Assembly: GCA_036346405.1 (NCBI GenBank) | Contig: CM070548.1 | Location: 53,970,279-54,034,278, forward strand | Length of the DNA stretch: 64,000 bases | Direction of reading: 5' to 3' | DNA from: Phyllostachys edulis | Lineage: Eukaryota > Streptophyta > Magnoliopsida > Poales > Poaceae | Shown: positions 22,295-34,494 of the stretch, piece after piece | Numbering within the stretch: position 1 is the stretch's first letter | How the letters are laid out: every line of letters starts with the position of its first letter | Position numbers and translations under genes: made by a program | Notes under the pieces: generated by a model | The model's input: only the letters and a program-made list of their open reading frames with translations | The model's database searches: none | What the model was told of the DNA's origin: nothing

Positions 22295-22297
22295 AGA

Positions 22298-23103
22298 GTC
22301 GGAGGCAAAGAACAGAGGCCGGGGTCGTGGTAGGTTCAGAGGGGGCATTCATCATGTTAACACCGGTTCCGCAGGTACATGGAGCGACGATTCCAACGGT
22401 GGTGGTGGCTCAGATAGAGGACCTTCGATGGTGATGCAGCCTAGCAGAGAAAGAGCTTCGGTGCATAGTCGCCGACGAAATCCAGGCAAACGGGGAGGAG
22501 TTAGAGAGTGAGGTTGGCGGCGATTTGAAGAGGGAGGTTAGGAGAACACAGTGCTCACTTAAATAGGCGAAAGCGGCACACGGTTCGACGAGAAACACGA
22601 GCGGGAGTCACGGCGGCGTACGAGGTCGGCCACATACAGGGCTCCAACGAACCTGCGGTGCTTCAGAGAAAAGAAAGGGAGCACGGCGTAAAACATCACG
22701 AGGCGAAGCTAACGGTAGTGATGACGTCGCCGAGGGATGATCGATAGCACTAGAAATGACGACAGAAGGTTTTTTGGTCGGAAGCGGTAAAAACTCAATT
22801 GCGGAGAAAGGAAGACAAGAGAGTGGGGCGAATTCGGGGCGATGGAAGAGGATATCAAGGCGCACACTGTAACGCAATCGGCTCGGCAAATGAGTGACTG
22901 AGGAGGGAGAACGGAGGGAGAGGAGATGCGGCTGGCGCACTGGAGCTTAGTGGAGCTTCAGTTTAGGGTGCTGCTGGTGGTGCTTCAGCTAGGGAGGAAG
23001 AAAAGGGAGGAGGGGAGCTGCTGGTGGGAGAGAGGGAAGGAGAGGAGGGAAGAGGAAGGGGAGCTACTGGCCGCTCGGTTTTGTAGGAGAGGAAGGGAGG
23101 AGG
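22298..23103. other. Host segment between E2 and E3, no gene recognised
   Basis: The first 213 bases continue the frame from before E2 and are Arg/Gly-rich up to a stop near 22510. From 22520 on the plus strand is rich in GGA/GAA/AGG and no protein family is visible. A TATA-like TATTTAAG in minus orientation lies near 22557. The segment resumes after E3 at 41897. Confidence 0.4.
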
Positions 23104-23218
23104 CACTACAACACAAAAGCCTTCTAGAGATGCCTATTTTATGGATTAAAGACGTTTTCAATCATCTCTATAGCGTCGTAGAGTCATTTTCGTAAAGTGT
23201 CACTAGAGCGTCTCCTCA

Positions 23219-25529
23219 TGTAATATCCCATTCAAATATAAAACATATAAGTGACTAGTTCTAAAATTAAAAGTAATTAGAAAAGGAAAATTCAGAATTT
23301 TGGAGGAGTATTAGAACTCAGGCCTTTGGCCCATAGCTCTTTGGGCCCATGTGGGGGGAACAAAACCCTAGCACCCTAATTACTGTAGCACGGTACTGTA
23401 GTGCCGCCTTCACTATAGCATGGCGCTACTGTACCGCTCCCCTCTCCTCCGGTGCTTCCCCTGCAGATTGGCCGGCCAAAGGAAGAGGAAGGAGAGGGAA
23501 GAAGAGAGGAGGAGGGAGAGGAAGAAGAAGAAGGTGGGGGTGATCTTCACGAGGACTACAACGTGGTCTAGCGGGGGATTTCATGGGTAAGATCGTGATT
23601 CTCAATAGCTAGTTCGGTTCTATAGATGTGTTTTGCTACCGATTAATCATTGTAGTATCCTGCTGTCGTAGATCGGTAGTACTGCAGTTCTGTTGATTCA
23701 CGAGATTGGGTTAGTTCCAGGCAGATTAAGTGTTTTGGGTCTCCTGAAGATAGATGGGGAATTTCGTTAGCTTTCTAGAAAGTATTAAATCATAATTATT
23801 GGATAAAGGATGAATTAGTTACGAATTTTGCAAGACTGGGTGCTAATTCAGTCTCAGGATTTGTGCAGCGGTCGTAGTTCTGTACATTAGAGTTTGGAGA
23901 TGGCCGAATTTGGTCCGATGATCTGCATGAGATATTTAGATAACTTTATTCTGATTCCAGGAAGGTAAAGTTCATAAATTTTGGACAGATAGATCAAAAG
24001 TTAAGAATTTTCAAAGTTATTACTGTAATCTGTCCTTCTTTGTGGACAGAGGTGAAAGGCTTGGCTGTTTGAAACCATTGTTGCACAGTGGGAATATTTT
24101 TTTTTAATAATTTTATTGAGATAGCTGGTTTTCTGTAGTTTCCAGGGAGTCTTAGAACAATGAGTTTGGCTGTGCCAAACAAAAGTTATGATTTTCCCAA
24201 GTTAGAGATACCGAGGATGACAAAACAGTCTTCGGGATTAAAAACAAAGCATTAGATTTGGTGTTTTGACCTTTCGGTCACCTGAGAAGTTGTAGCTAAG
24301 GTTATGTAGATTCCATGAAAATTGGATTCATGACTTTTGGAGTTTTGACTCAAAAGTTATGGATTTTTATTTAATAGCTGTCTGTTTGGACAGATTTGGA
24401 TTTTGGGAGTATATCGGTTAATGTTCGGTTTCGTTTAGGAACGATTGCTCTCGCTTTTGTTGCAATGCAATGTTGTGCAAGTTTGGTTGATTTTAGTATA
24501 ATTCACGGTTGCCGTGTGGTGGTGACCCCTCGGCTAGAGGTTTCGCCGTTGTCTTCCATCTCACGGTTCGCATAAGTACTTTAATGTTCCTATGATTATA
24601 AAATGTTGAATGCCTGTTGTTGGTATTGTGTTTCTAAGATCCATGTTAATATTTAAATGTTCAGATTCAATCCATATGTGTTACCTCCATGATTAGAGAG
24701 CATGTCTTTTCAATATTCATATGTCATACCATGCATCCACAATTCATGTTTCGCCCACGGAAAGGATCAATATATAAGATCCATCAATTCCAAAGATGGG
24801 CACGTAAGACCCACCATTCCAATGTGGGCGCTTTGGGAAACCCGATGAAACGTTCTTCATACGGGCTTGGATCCTCAGATTTTGTTAAATGCGGCTTAGG
24901 TGAACATCGACGGTGTGTCACCAAAGAATACCGTATATGCATGTGTGTAGTCCCTTCATTTCATCCAAATCATTCATTCCATTCATTCAAATGTTCGCTC
25001 AGGCTTATTTCATATTCTTCAATGGTGTTATCATGAACATGGTTGTTATGTATTAATTATTTATCGTACTTGCCGAGTCTCGGACTCACTCTTGCGTTGT
25101 TTGTTTCTTTTAGGTGATCTTTGAGGTTGGTTCCATTGGGAGGGAGTAGACACGCACTACTCATTCACTTCACCTTAATCAAGTCCAGGATTACATTTTA
25201 GTTTGATTTAATCATTCATTAATGACGAACTGTAATAAATAATGTTGGCTGTGGTTGATAACCCTTCTCTGTTAAGATTGATTAAGTACTACATGTGAAC
25301 TTAGTTCATCCTTCTGATATAATTGCTTGAGTTCAAGATATACTCCTGTGATGGTTCTGATAATTGTTGATTCTTATTTTGTCTTGACATTTATGAATGT
25401 TGGAACCTCCGGTATAGTTAACTATACAAGGGAGGTTCTACCAAAATTTAGAATTTTGTCTTCTGTTTTAATTTTGTTAACATGATAGTTTAGTACCATT
25501 CCAGGCCCTTGTCGGACTGGGGTGTTACA
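23219..25529 (+). repeat. 5' LTR of the LARD-like element
   Basis: It starts TGTAATATCCC and ends GGGGTGTTACA. In the first 255 or so aligned bases I count about 13 mismatches to the 3' LTR; later parts look closer. It contains a GGAGGA-rich stretch (23480-23535) that also occurs in the other LTR. Confidence 0.93.
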
Positions 25530-28500
25530 GTTGGTATCAGAGCGGGCTGTAGGTCCGTGGTGACTAGATTAATTAAAATTTTCTAATGGCTAATCAACTT
25601 AAAAGTTTGACACACTAGTGCACAGTAGGATGGGGATGGGCTAATCATTGCATTTACGTTTCCGTTACATCGTTTTGATGATCTCTGATATGAATTGAGT
25701 ATGATTGCTTCTTAACTGATTATATGATTGTTATGAGATGATCTTGCATACTTATAATTGATTATATTGGTTATGTGTGTTTCTAGTTGTTGTTTATAGG
25801 TTGAGGTGGTGGTTGTGGCTCTGGGTTTTACCAGGTTACACCACCATTCATGGTATAAAAATAGAGGAGTAGATACCCCGACTACCCTAGCTATAGGTGT
25901 TGAGGGTGAATTCCTTTAGAAAAGTTGTTCTCTTCTTGAGCTTGAATTAGGCAACTTCTAGTTACGCTTGTCGTTGATGATTTTTCTTGAGTTAGAGCTA
26001 CAATTCATTTGGTGAAGTTTTCATTGGTCTTCCTTGGTCCGTAAAGTGATTACTTGATCTCCGAATGTTGATCTATTGTTGCTTGTGTGAGGCGGTTACA
26101 AAGATGATTGATCTTTTCATGGAGGTCCGCCTTCTTATTGGAAAATATGAATAATTTATTCGCCTGGTATTCTGGATATTGAAAGTTTCCTGTTGCAAGT
26201 TCTTTAACATGTGAAAACTTTGACTTTTGTGTTTCTTTTGGGATTATTTCAAGTGTTGAAATTTAGTGCCCTTTGTTCTAAAAAGAATTAAAAACCTTCT
26301 ATGTTGTCTTGTTATGTTTAAGCGAGAGATGGTAAACATAGAAGTTCGTTGTTAATGTATGAGTTATCAAGTCGGATCTGTGGCGTGTGCATGATTGGTC
26401 TTAACCCAGAACATTGGAATTGAAGTTTATTAATTTGATGTTGTCATAGAGTAATTACCTGATGGGTAGTAACTAAGAGTATGTCCATACTTAAATAGAG
26501 TCAGAAGGGTTATTAAAAGTATGGAACATTGATGAACTAGTTTGATCACTATGGGTGATAAATTTGGTAAGTCTTTTTTTTTGGGTAAAATGGATTTGCG
26601 GGTCTCAACATGTTAGTCTAACCCTTTGGGATGGTTAAGTCCAGAAGGTGTTAGATTATTGTCATAATGGCTGTTAATCTTGGAGTTATCTTTTATGAAT
26701 ATGTATCGATCATATGTAATTGCTAGGTGCAATTATTATGTATCAAGTATGGTGTTGAGCATCCTAAGAAGTGAACCGATGGGATGTAATTGGAATCTAT
26801 GTTTACGTGATGGTGGAGTGGTAGGATAATAGTATGTTTTGATGAGAGGGTTGATTATTGCAATTGTTTAGTTTGCTAAATCTGTTGGATTACTTGATCT
26901 CAGTAGATTAATTTAACTATGTAGGAAGGGAGAGATAAGGATGTATTTGACTGTTGTCTTAGTGGATAATAATCTGGAGGTTTCTTTGTAGGGCTACTTG
27001 ATGATCCTACATTTGATAGTGGGAATGCAAAGAGAGAGAGGGCCACAAATTCTTCCATAACTAAATAACCGTTAAATGTCTATGGCGACTGCTAGATTAG
27101 ATTGGTGTGCACTAAATTGATGTTGAGCATTGTTAATAGGTTAATGATTGGAATTTAATAGCAACCTATTTATGTGTGTTTTACAAGGATAACCTGGGCA
27201 GCATGCCCTTGCTAAAAGATGGTTTATGTCAATAGTGTGGATTGTGCTTTAGATACTCTCTTGACTAAGTTGAGTATTGCAACCTATTAGAAAAGTATAT
27301 ACATATACATGAAATAGGTTATTGTGTTTCTTTTGGAAAGGTTGATGATGGGATAGTAAGGTGTGTTGGTTCATGCGGTGTGCATTATGATGTTAGAAAG
27401 ATTAACAAAGATATGGTTGTGAGAGTGAGGTTGACTCTTTAAGAGGAAAATAATTTGATTGCCTTTCTTGATATCCCGTAAATGAAAATGTTTCGAAGTT
27501 TTCTGGTTGTGATCATTTGGGTCTCATGATTTATGTGGTAGTTGAAACTGCTCCGAGCAAAATGACGTGTTGAAAGATTTTATTGGTTCTTAAGTGGTTC
27601 TTGTCGCTTAGTCTTAAGAACCTATCTTGTTCGAAATGGCAAAGTGTTGTTATATTCAAAGGATTATTTTCAGTGTTAAGGACAGAGTGTAGTAGGAGTA
27701 TTTGAGGATTGGAGTCAAGTTTTGTAACTTGCGGTTTAATTGAAAATGTGCTTAAACTTTCTATTTTTCATTTCAAGAGTTGTTGAGTTTCAATGAAATG
27801 TCTTATTCATTGGTTGATATGTGCTATTCTCTTTTGAGGGTACGCTATTGGAATATTTCTTTTGGTCCCGTGCTCACTGCGAGGAGTAACATTTTCTTGT
27901 GTGCCGAAACTTGTCCTTGTTTGTCTCTTCCTTTTGAGGAAGGATCAATAGATTTGTGTTACAAAGAATTAAAGCATAATCCGCAATTGTTCGGTGGTGG
28001 TCAAGTAATTGTAGTGGTGAGATTTTGGTACCAAGCTATTGGAGGAGTAGTAGGAGGTGAATCGGTTTTGATCTATAACTCTTGGAGAGAATTTGATTCA
28101 GATGGAATGTTTGTCGCTGAAGTGAAATTGATTGGTGTTACGACCAAGTCGAACCTATGGTAAAGTGTAATCCCAGAACTTTGGTTCATGTTGAAATATT
28201 GGGATTATCGAAGGTATGGAAATCTTGATCAAGTTATAGAGTGTCGCGATTGGGTTGTATTGCCAGGTTGTGTAGGTGATTCATGATGATGTGATTTAAT
28301 GAGACTGGGATTATAAAGTAATTTAATCGTTGTTGCAATTAATGGGATAGTGTGAAATGTTGAGTTAATGTCAAGAATGACTCGGTCTGATTGAGTAACC
28401 CTCTGAGAGTTAAAATCCTTGTAAAGGTAATTTCGTCAGGAAAATATTTCCATGATGATGTTAATGAGCGAGTATGTTGGAATTGTGGGAACTTTAGGGA

Positions 28501-29748
28501 ATCAATATGAGGATTTCCTATCTTTTATATCGAAGTTTGTTGTAAGAGTTTAGAAGTTAAATTTGGACTTTGCATTTTTCTATGCTAGGTCTTTAGTCGC
28601 CCAATGATTTTGTAGAGGAAATAGAATAAAGGGCAGATTTCGAAAAATGAGATGATCATTGATAGAACACTTTTGATGTAGTACATTAGTGGTGTACTGA
28701 GAATTCTAAGTTATTTATTCTTAAAGTTTGAGGTGAAGTGATTGCGTGAGATCTATTGTGAGGCGATTGGGTGCCCTCTGTCAAAAAATTAATTTTGTCA
28801 AGAGAAGGAGTTGTCTAGAGTGTTTTTTGGGGTTCAATAGAGGCTCTATACAAAGGTGCGGATGATGTATTTCGGTTTGAGCATAGTTTTGAGTATGCTA
28901 ATTTAAGAGATTTGAGCTCGTGTGGTATGTGATGGCATGTGTAGTCCTTATCAGTTCAGAAAGAATAAAGGAAGTATTTGGTTTGGGCATTTGAGCGATT
29001 GCTCTTTCAGTTTATGTGGTGTTTATTTGTAAACTGTCTCCTTGGAAAGCGGAAGGGATTTCATGATGAATCTTTGCTTCCGAATTTGACCCCTTTGTGT
29101 GAAGTTGCCATTTCGTGGTTGCAATGAGAATCCGTTATTCTCAGTGGGGTTCTGGTTATAAAATAGTTGTTTAAAGTGAATTTTGCTATATGTTCCTAGT
29201 TAAAGGAGGTGCTCCTTGTTAGATGAAGAAACCGATTGAGAAGTGGGACAGGAATTTCATGTGGGTTGTGCATGTTATGTGCTTTAGTTACAAAAGGGAA
29301 GTTGGCCCAGGGTACATTGACTTGTTTTCGACTGTTGCGGGGATTAGGAAATGACCGTATCACTTTGACCGTCTTGGGCCCATATGTGATGTATGCATCG
29401 TCTGGTATGTTCTGGTGCTAAGTGAGTACCTAAGCAGTCGAAGCTTGGGATTTCGATTAAAGCTGTTGGCCAACGAGTAGGACCTTATTTTTGAGTCTTG
29501 TGTGTTGAGAGAACCTGTAAAGGTCGAGACGAGTATTGAAATGTAAGATGTTGATATCCTTCGAGGTGAGGTGGTCGCATATGTCCTAGAGGGAAACGAT
29601 TTAGGAGTTAAAATCTCGCGTGCGTGACCAAAATCCAAGGTTGTTCACATTGCATACGTGTTGAATGTGATTAATTTCAGTTGTAGTGTTCTTGCGATTA
29701 GAACGACAAGTAGAATTCGGGGTCGAATTCTGTTTAAGGGGGATAGAA
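25530..29748 (+). other. Interior of the LARD-like element, no coding capacity seen
   Basis: The primer site is at 25532-25543. The rest is AT-rich with no run of retroelement residues in any frame. The longest frame (27780-28163) matches nothing I know. A purine tract AAGGGGGATAGAA lies at about 29736-29748 directly before the 3' LTR. Confidence 0.75.
25532..25543 (+). other. Primer binding site (initiator Met-tRNA type)
   Basis: TGGTATCAGAGC is complementary to the 3' end of plant initiator methionine tRNA and begins two bases after the LTR. Reverse transcription would start here. Confidence 0.85.
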
Positions 29749-32058
29749 TGTAATATCCCGTTCAAATCTAAAACATATAAGTGACTAGTTCTAAAATTAA
29801 AAGTAATTAGAAAAGGAAAATTCAGAATTTTGGAGGAGTATTAGAACTCGGGCCTTTGGCCCATAGCTCTTTGGGCCCATGTGGGGGGAACAAAACCCTA
29901 GCACCCTAATTACTGCAGCACGGTACTGTAGCTCCGCCACCACTGTAGCACGGCGCTACTATACCGCTCCCCTCTCCTTCGGTGCTTCCCTTGCAGATTG
30001 GCCGGCCAAAGGAAGAGGAAGGAGAGGGAAGAAGAGAGGAGGAGGGAGAGGAAGAAGAAGAAGGCGGGGGTGATCTTCACGAGGACTACAACGTGGTCTA
30101 GTGGGGAATTTCATGGGTAAGATCGTGATTCTCAATAGCTAGTTCGGTTCTATAGATGTGTTTTGCTACCGATTAATCATTGTAGTATCCTGCTATCGTA
30201 GATCGGTAGTACTGCAGTTCTGTTGATTCACGAGATTGGGTTAGTTCCAGGCAGATTAAGTGTTTTGGGTCTCCTGGAGATAGATGGGTAATTTCGTTAG
30301 CTATCTAGAAAGTATTAAATCATAATTATTGGGTAAAGGATGAATTAGTTACGAATTTTGCAAGACTGGGTGCTAATTCAGTCTCAGGATTTGTGCAGCG
30401 GTCGTAGTTCTGCACATTAGAGTTTGGAGATGGCCGAATTTGGTCCAGTGATCTCCATGAGATATTTAGATAACTTTATTCTGATTCCAGGAAGGTAAAG
30501 TTCATAAATTTTGGACGGATAGATCAAAAGTTATGAATTTTTAAAATTATTACTGTAATCTGTCCTTCTATTGTGGACAGAGGTGAAAGGCTTGGCTGTT
30601 TGAAACTATTGTTGCACAGTGGGAATATTTTTTTTTATACTTTTATTGAGATAGCTGGTTTTCTGTAGTTTCCAGGGAGTCTTAGAACAATGAGTTTGGC
30701 TGTGCCAAACAAAAGTTATAATTTTCCCAAGTTAGAGATACCGAGGATGACAAAACAGTCTTCGGGATTAAAAACAAAGCATTAGATTTGGTGTTTTGAC
30801 CTTTCGTCACCTGAGAAGTTGTAGCTAATATTATGTAGATTCCATGAAAATTGATTCATGACTTTTGGAGTTTTGACTCAAAAGTTATGGATTTTATTTA
30901 ATAGCTGTCTGCTTGGACAGATTTGGATTTTGGGAGTATATCGGTTAATGTTAGGGTTTCGTTTAGGAACGATTGCTCTCGTTTTGTTCCAATGCAATGT
31001 TGTGCAAGTTTGGTTGATTTTTAGTATAATTCACGGTTGCGTGTGGTGGTGACCCCGGGGCTAGAGGTTTCGTCGTTGTCTTCCGCCTCACGGTTGCATA
31101 AGTACTTTAATGTTCCTATGATTATAAAATGTTGAATGCCCTGTTGTTGGTATTGTGTTTCTAAGATCCATGTTAATATTTAAATGTTCAGATTCAATCC
31201 ATATGTGTTACCTCCATGATTAGAGAGCATGTCTTTTCAATATTCATATGTCATACCATGCATCCACAATTCATGTTTCAGTCCACAGAAAGGATCAATA
31301 TATAAGATCCATCAATTCCAAAGATGGGCACGTAAGACCCACCATTCCAATGTAGGCGCTTTGGGACACCCGATGAACGTTCTTCATACGGGCTTGGATC
31401 CCAGATTTTGTTAAATGCGGGCTTAGGTGAACACCGACGGTGTGTCACCAAGAATAATACCGTATATGGATGTGTGTAGTCCTTCATTTCATCCAAATCA
31501 TTCATTCCATTCATTCAAATGTTCGCTCTGCTTATTTCATATTCTTCAATGGTGTTATCATGAACATGGTTGTTATGTATTAATTATTTATCGTACTTGC
31601 TTGAGTCTCGGACTCACTCTTACGTTGTTTGTTTCTTTTAGGTGATCTTTGAGGTTGGTTCCATTGGGAGGAGTAGACACGCACTACTCATTCACTTCAC
31701 CTTAATCAAGTCCAGATTACATTTTAGTTTGATTTAATCATTCATTAATGATGAACCTGTAATAAATAATGTTGGTCGTGGTTGATAACCCTTCTCCGTT
31801 AAGATTGATTAAGTACTACATGTGAACTTAGTTCATCCTTTCGATATAATTGCTTGAGTTCAAGATATACTCTCGTGATGGTTCCGATAATTGTTGATTC
31901 TTATTTTGTCTTGACATTTATGAATGTTGGAACCTCCCGGTATAGTTAACTATCTTCGGGAGGTTCTCATTAAATTTAGAATTTTGTCTTCTGCTTTTAA
32001 TTTTGTTAACATGATAGTTTAGTAGCATTCCGTGCCCTTGTCTGATTGGGGTGTTACA
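29749..32058 (+). repeat. 3' LTR of the LARD-like element
   Basis: It starts TGTAATATCCC and ends GGGGTGTTACA, followed by the CCTCA duplication. Its length (2310) is within one base of the 5' LTR (2311). Confidence 0.93.
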
Positions 32059-32063
32059 CCTCA

Positions 32064-33220
32064 CATACCGTGTCAAATATCGTAGAGACATATTGTTAAG
32101 CGTGTCTACAATGATATGAGTCATTTAGATTGCGTCTCTACAAGCTTGAAGACGCTTTCATATATGCATTTCCATATTGTCTCTACTCTCCCAAATGACG
32201 CTTTATTGCGTGCCAAGAAACATAGATACACATTCATAGACGTATTTAAATTGAGGTAGAGATGTCCATTTTTATGTTGTTCTATAGAAATATTTTATCG
32301 CTAATTAAACTACAATGATTCAGAGGATATAGTATCACATATTTTCATCAGAAGTTTCAGATCTTAGGTAAAGCTATTTCAAATGTAGAATTACATTGTC
32401 GATATATAAAACAAAACAGAAGAAAAAAACATAGACACTCCGTTGAGGATTGAATCAAGTTAACAACTGAATCTAGCATCCACATACAAAGGTACAAACA
32501 CATCGAAAAAAATTCCTACAAATCCTACAACTGAAGCAGGCGACAAGTGGCTAGAGGGCAGCGACAACGGTGGCATCTTCAGTAACAAACAACCTAATCC
32601 ACCTCGAAATCACAGAGCCTGCTACCTGTTCAGTGATAAACTTGTTTATTATGTCTATTCATGTCTCAAAAATAAATCATGCACGCATTACATAAGAAGG
32701 GCTGCATTCATTGAAAACAAAGGACATACATAATACAAAATTGAAAGCACAGGAACCGCATGACATCTGATTCTAACACAATGTAATTCAAACAATGCAT
32801 AAAATTATCCGAAAGCACAAAGAACAATGTAAAAGACAACTTATTATATTTGCAAAAGTAGCAAGGAATGTAACATTATCAATGAAAATACAACAGAACA
32901 ATGTAAACGACAACTTGTTATATCGGCAAAAGTAGCAAGGAATGTACATTATCAATGAAAATACACGCGAAGCTGAAATTTTGCCTCCAACTACTTGATA
33001 AATTTGCACTGATGTCATGATTTTTTTTATAAAAAAAATTGAGCTGCATTTAGTTACTACTCTTACCATACTAGAACAAAATATATAATTCTAGCTAGAT
33101 GCACAATTAGTTGGCTATTTGGCTTTACAGATTGAAACCTATTTGGCGTTGTTCATGAAAAATGCTTTTCTATCGAGTATGGTAGCTTACAGTATTAATA
33201 AGGTAAATGTAAATCTGAAC
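32064..33220. other. E3 left interior, no gene seen
   Basis: AT-rich sequence follows the subterminal zone, which has GTCTCTAC and GACGCTTT-type units to about 32240. A tandem duplication lies at 32822-32966. No exon with a recognisable product was found. Confidence 0.5.
32822..32966. repeat. Tandem duplication, about 75 bp x 2, in E3
   Basis: The unit with GCAAAAGTAGCAAGGAATGT and TTATCAATGAAAATACA occurs twice in a row with a few differences. Confidence 0.85.
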
Positions 33221-33244
33221 TCGCACTACTACATGACTGACATA

Positions 33245-33540
33245 TAGCAACACAGGTATGTGTTGCTGTATGTACGAAAAAGTGTTGCTGCTGATTCTAG
33301 CAACACAAATGTTAAGTGTTGTTATAGGTGGTGTTGCTAGGATGAGCTTTTGCAACACAAATTAAATGTTGTTATACATAAAAATAGGTGTTGCTGACAT
33401 ATGAGGCCTGCAACGCATTTCTCTATTTATAACAACACATGTAGCACTGCAAACACTTGTCAGCAACACATGTTAATTATCAGTAACACATTTTTATGGT
33501 CAGTTGCATATTTGTAGCAAATTCAACAACATAATGAAAT
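33245..33540. repeat. E4 left subterminal array
   Basis: Repeats of GCAACACA and TGTGTTGC in both orientations, about a dozen copies. They differ from the GGTT/AACC arrays of E1, E2 and E5, so E4 belongs to another CACTA family. Confidence 0.8.
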
Positions 33541-33849
33541 AATAATTATTTTTGCAATTTATGAGAGTACATAAACTATTATCTCAATACTTTTCATTCA
33601 ATGTTTGAGAATATAAAAATTATACAACTCAATATAAGAACACTAAAAAGATAGATTGCATTGCACATGGAAATAAATAAAGGTATTGTCATTCACATCA
33701 TTCCATACATCAACTGGAGTTTGTTGAAAATGCTAAACATGATAACAAGTCTAAATTGAGTCCTAAAAAGCCAAACATAAGCTAATCTTCATGAAGTCTC
33801 TTCTTCGTCTTGATGAGTTGGTGAGGAATAGATCCAAATAGAAAATTCA

Positions 33850-34200
33850 ACCATTAACCTTTTCAACCTGCATGGACATTGTAGGGGTATAAGTATGTAT
33901 GATATAGAGATAACTCATTAAAAGTAAAGCAAGCCAAGACAAACATACAAAAGTTGAAGGACAAGCTACTGTTTTTTCTTTTGCATCACCGATTGTCTTG
34001 TAGTGGTGCCATGGCCTTACCAGCACCTCATTTTCTTCAATTGGAAAAGTAATACGCAGTTTCCAAAATTGATTACCAAGCTTAACAACATCACCTTTAC
34101 AAATATCCATGTGACACCATCCATCAAGATTCCGCCTTTAGAGGGTCAAATGTGTCCATGGAATCGCCTTTGGCTCCCCTGAACAAGAGGAACCATCAGA
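33850..34200 (-). pseudogene. TNP1/transposase_24-like exon in E4
   Basis: On the minus strand a frame reads 'MDICKGDVVKLGNQFWKL', then 'EENEVLVRPWHHYKTIGDAK' and 'KTVACPSTFV'. This resembles the conserved C-terminal part of the plant Ptta/En/Spm second protein, where 'LGDALGxxIAWP' is typical. That protein binds subterminal repeats. Only this exon-sized part is present, preceded by a poorly matching segment to about 34200. It sits downstream of the ERECTA exons on the same strand, so it could form the end of a fused transcript. Confidence 0.55.
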
Positions 34201-34494
34201 AGGTTTGAACAATATGTGATCAACTCATAATCATTAAGGAGGATCTATAATGGCATGTTTGATGTAAATAATAGAATAGCACATAGTTGCGAATGGATGA
34301 ATTGTTAACTTGCAAGATACTAAGGCTGAAGCAGTTTATCAGTGAAGAGACCTCCCAGTTATATTGTTATTTTCCAGTTTTCTGCAAGAGCAAATAATAG
34401 AGAGATGAATCAAAAGTCAATTGAAGATTACCTTCGAACCTTCCACCAAGCTTATGGATTCAAAAAAAAGTGACATGAAAAGATACAACTCACA

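Larger units (their letters stand above)
23219..32058 (+). mobile_element. Non-coding LTR retrotransposon (LARD-like), 8.84 kb
   Basis: Two LTRs of about 2.3 kb flank a 4.2 kb interior. The target duplication CCTCA lies at 23214-23218 and 32059-32063. A methionine-tRNA-type primer site TGGTATCAGAGC (25532-25543) follows the 5' LTR, and a purine tract precedes the 3' LTR. I find no gag, protease, reverse transcriptase, RNase H or integrase motif inside. Such elements are called LARDs and are mobilised by proteins of related coding elements. It is inserted about 115 bases inside the left end of E3. Confidence 0.9.

Noticed and set aside
27780..28163. 127-codon frame inside the LARD-like element
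   Set aside because: No family resemblance, no neighbouring retroelement domain, and a length that AT-rich DNA can give by chance.
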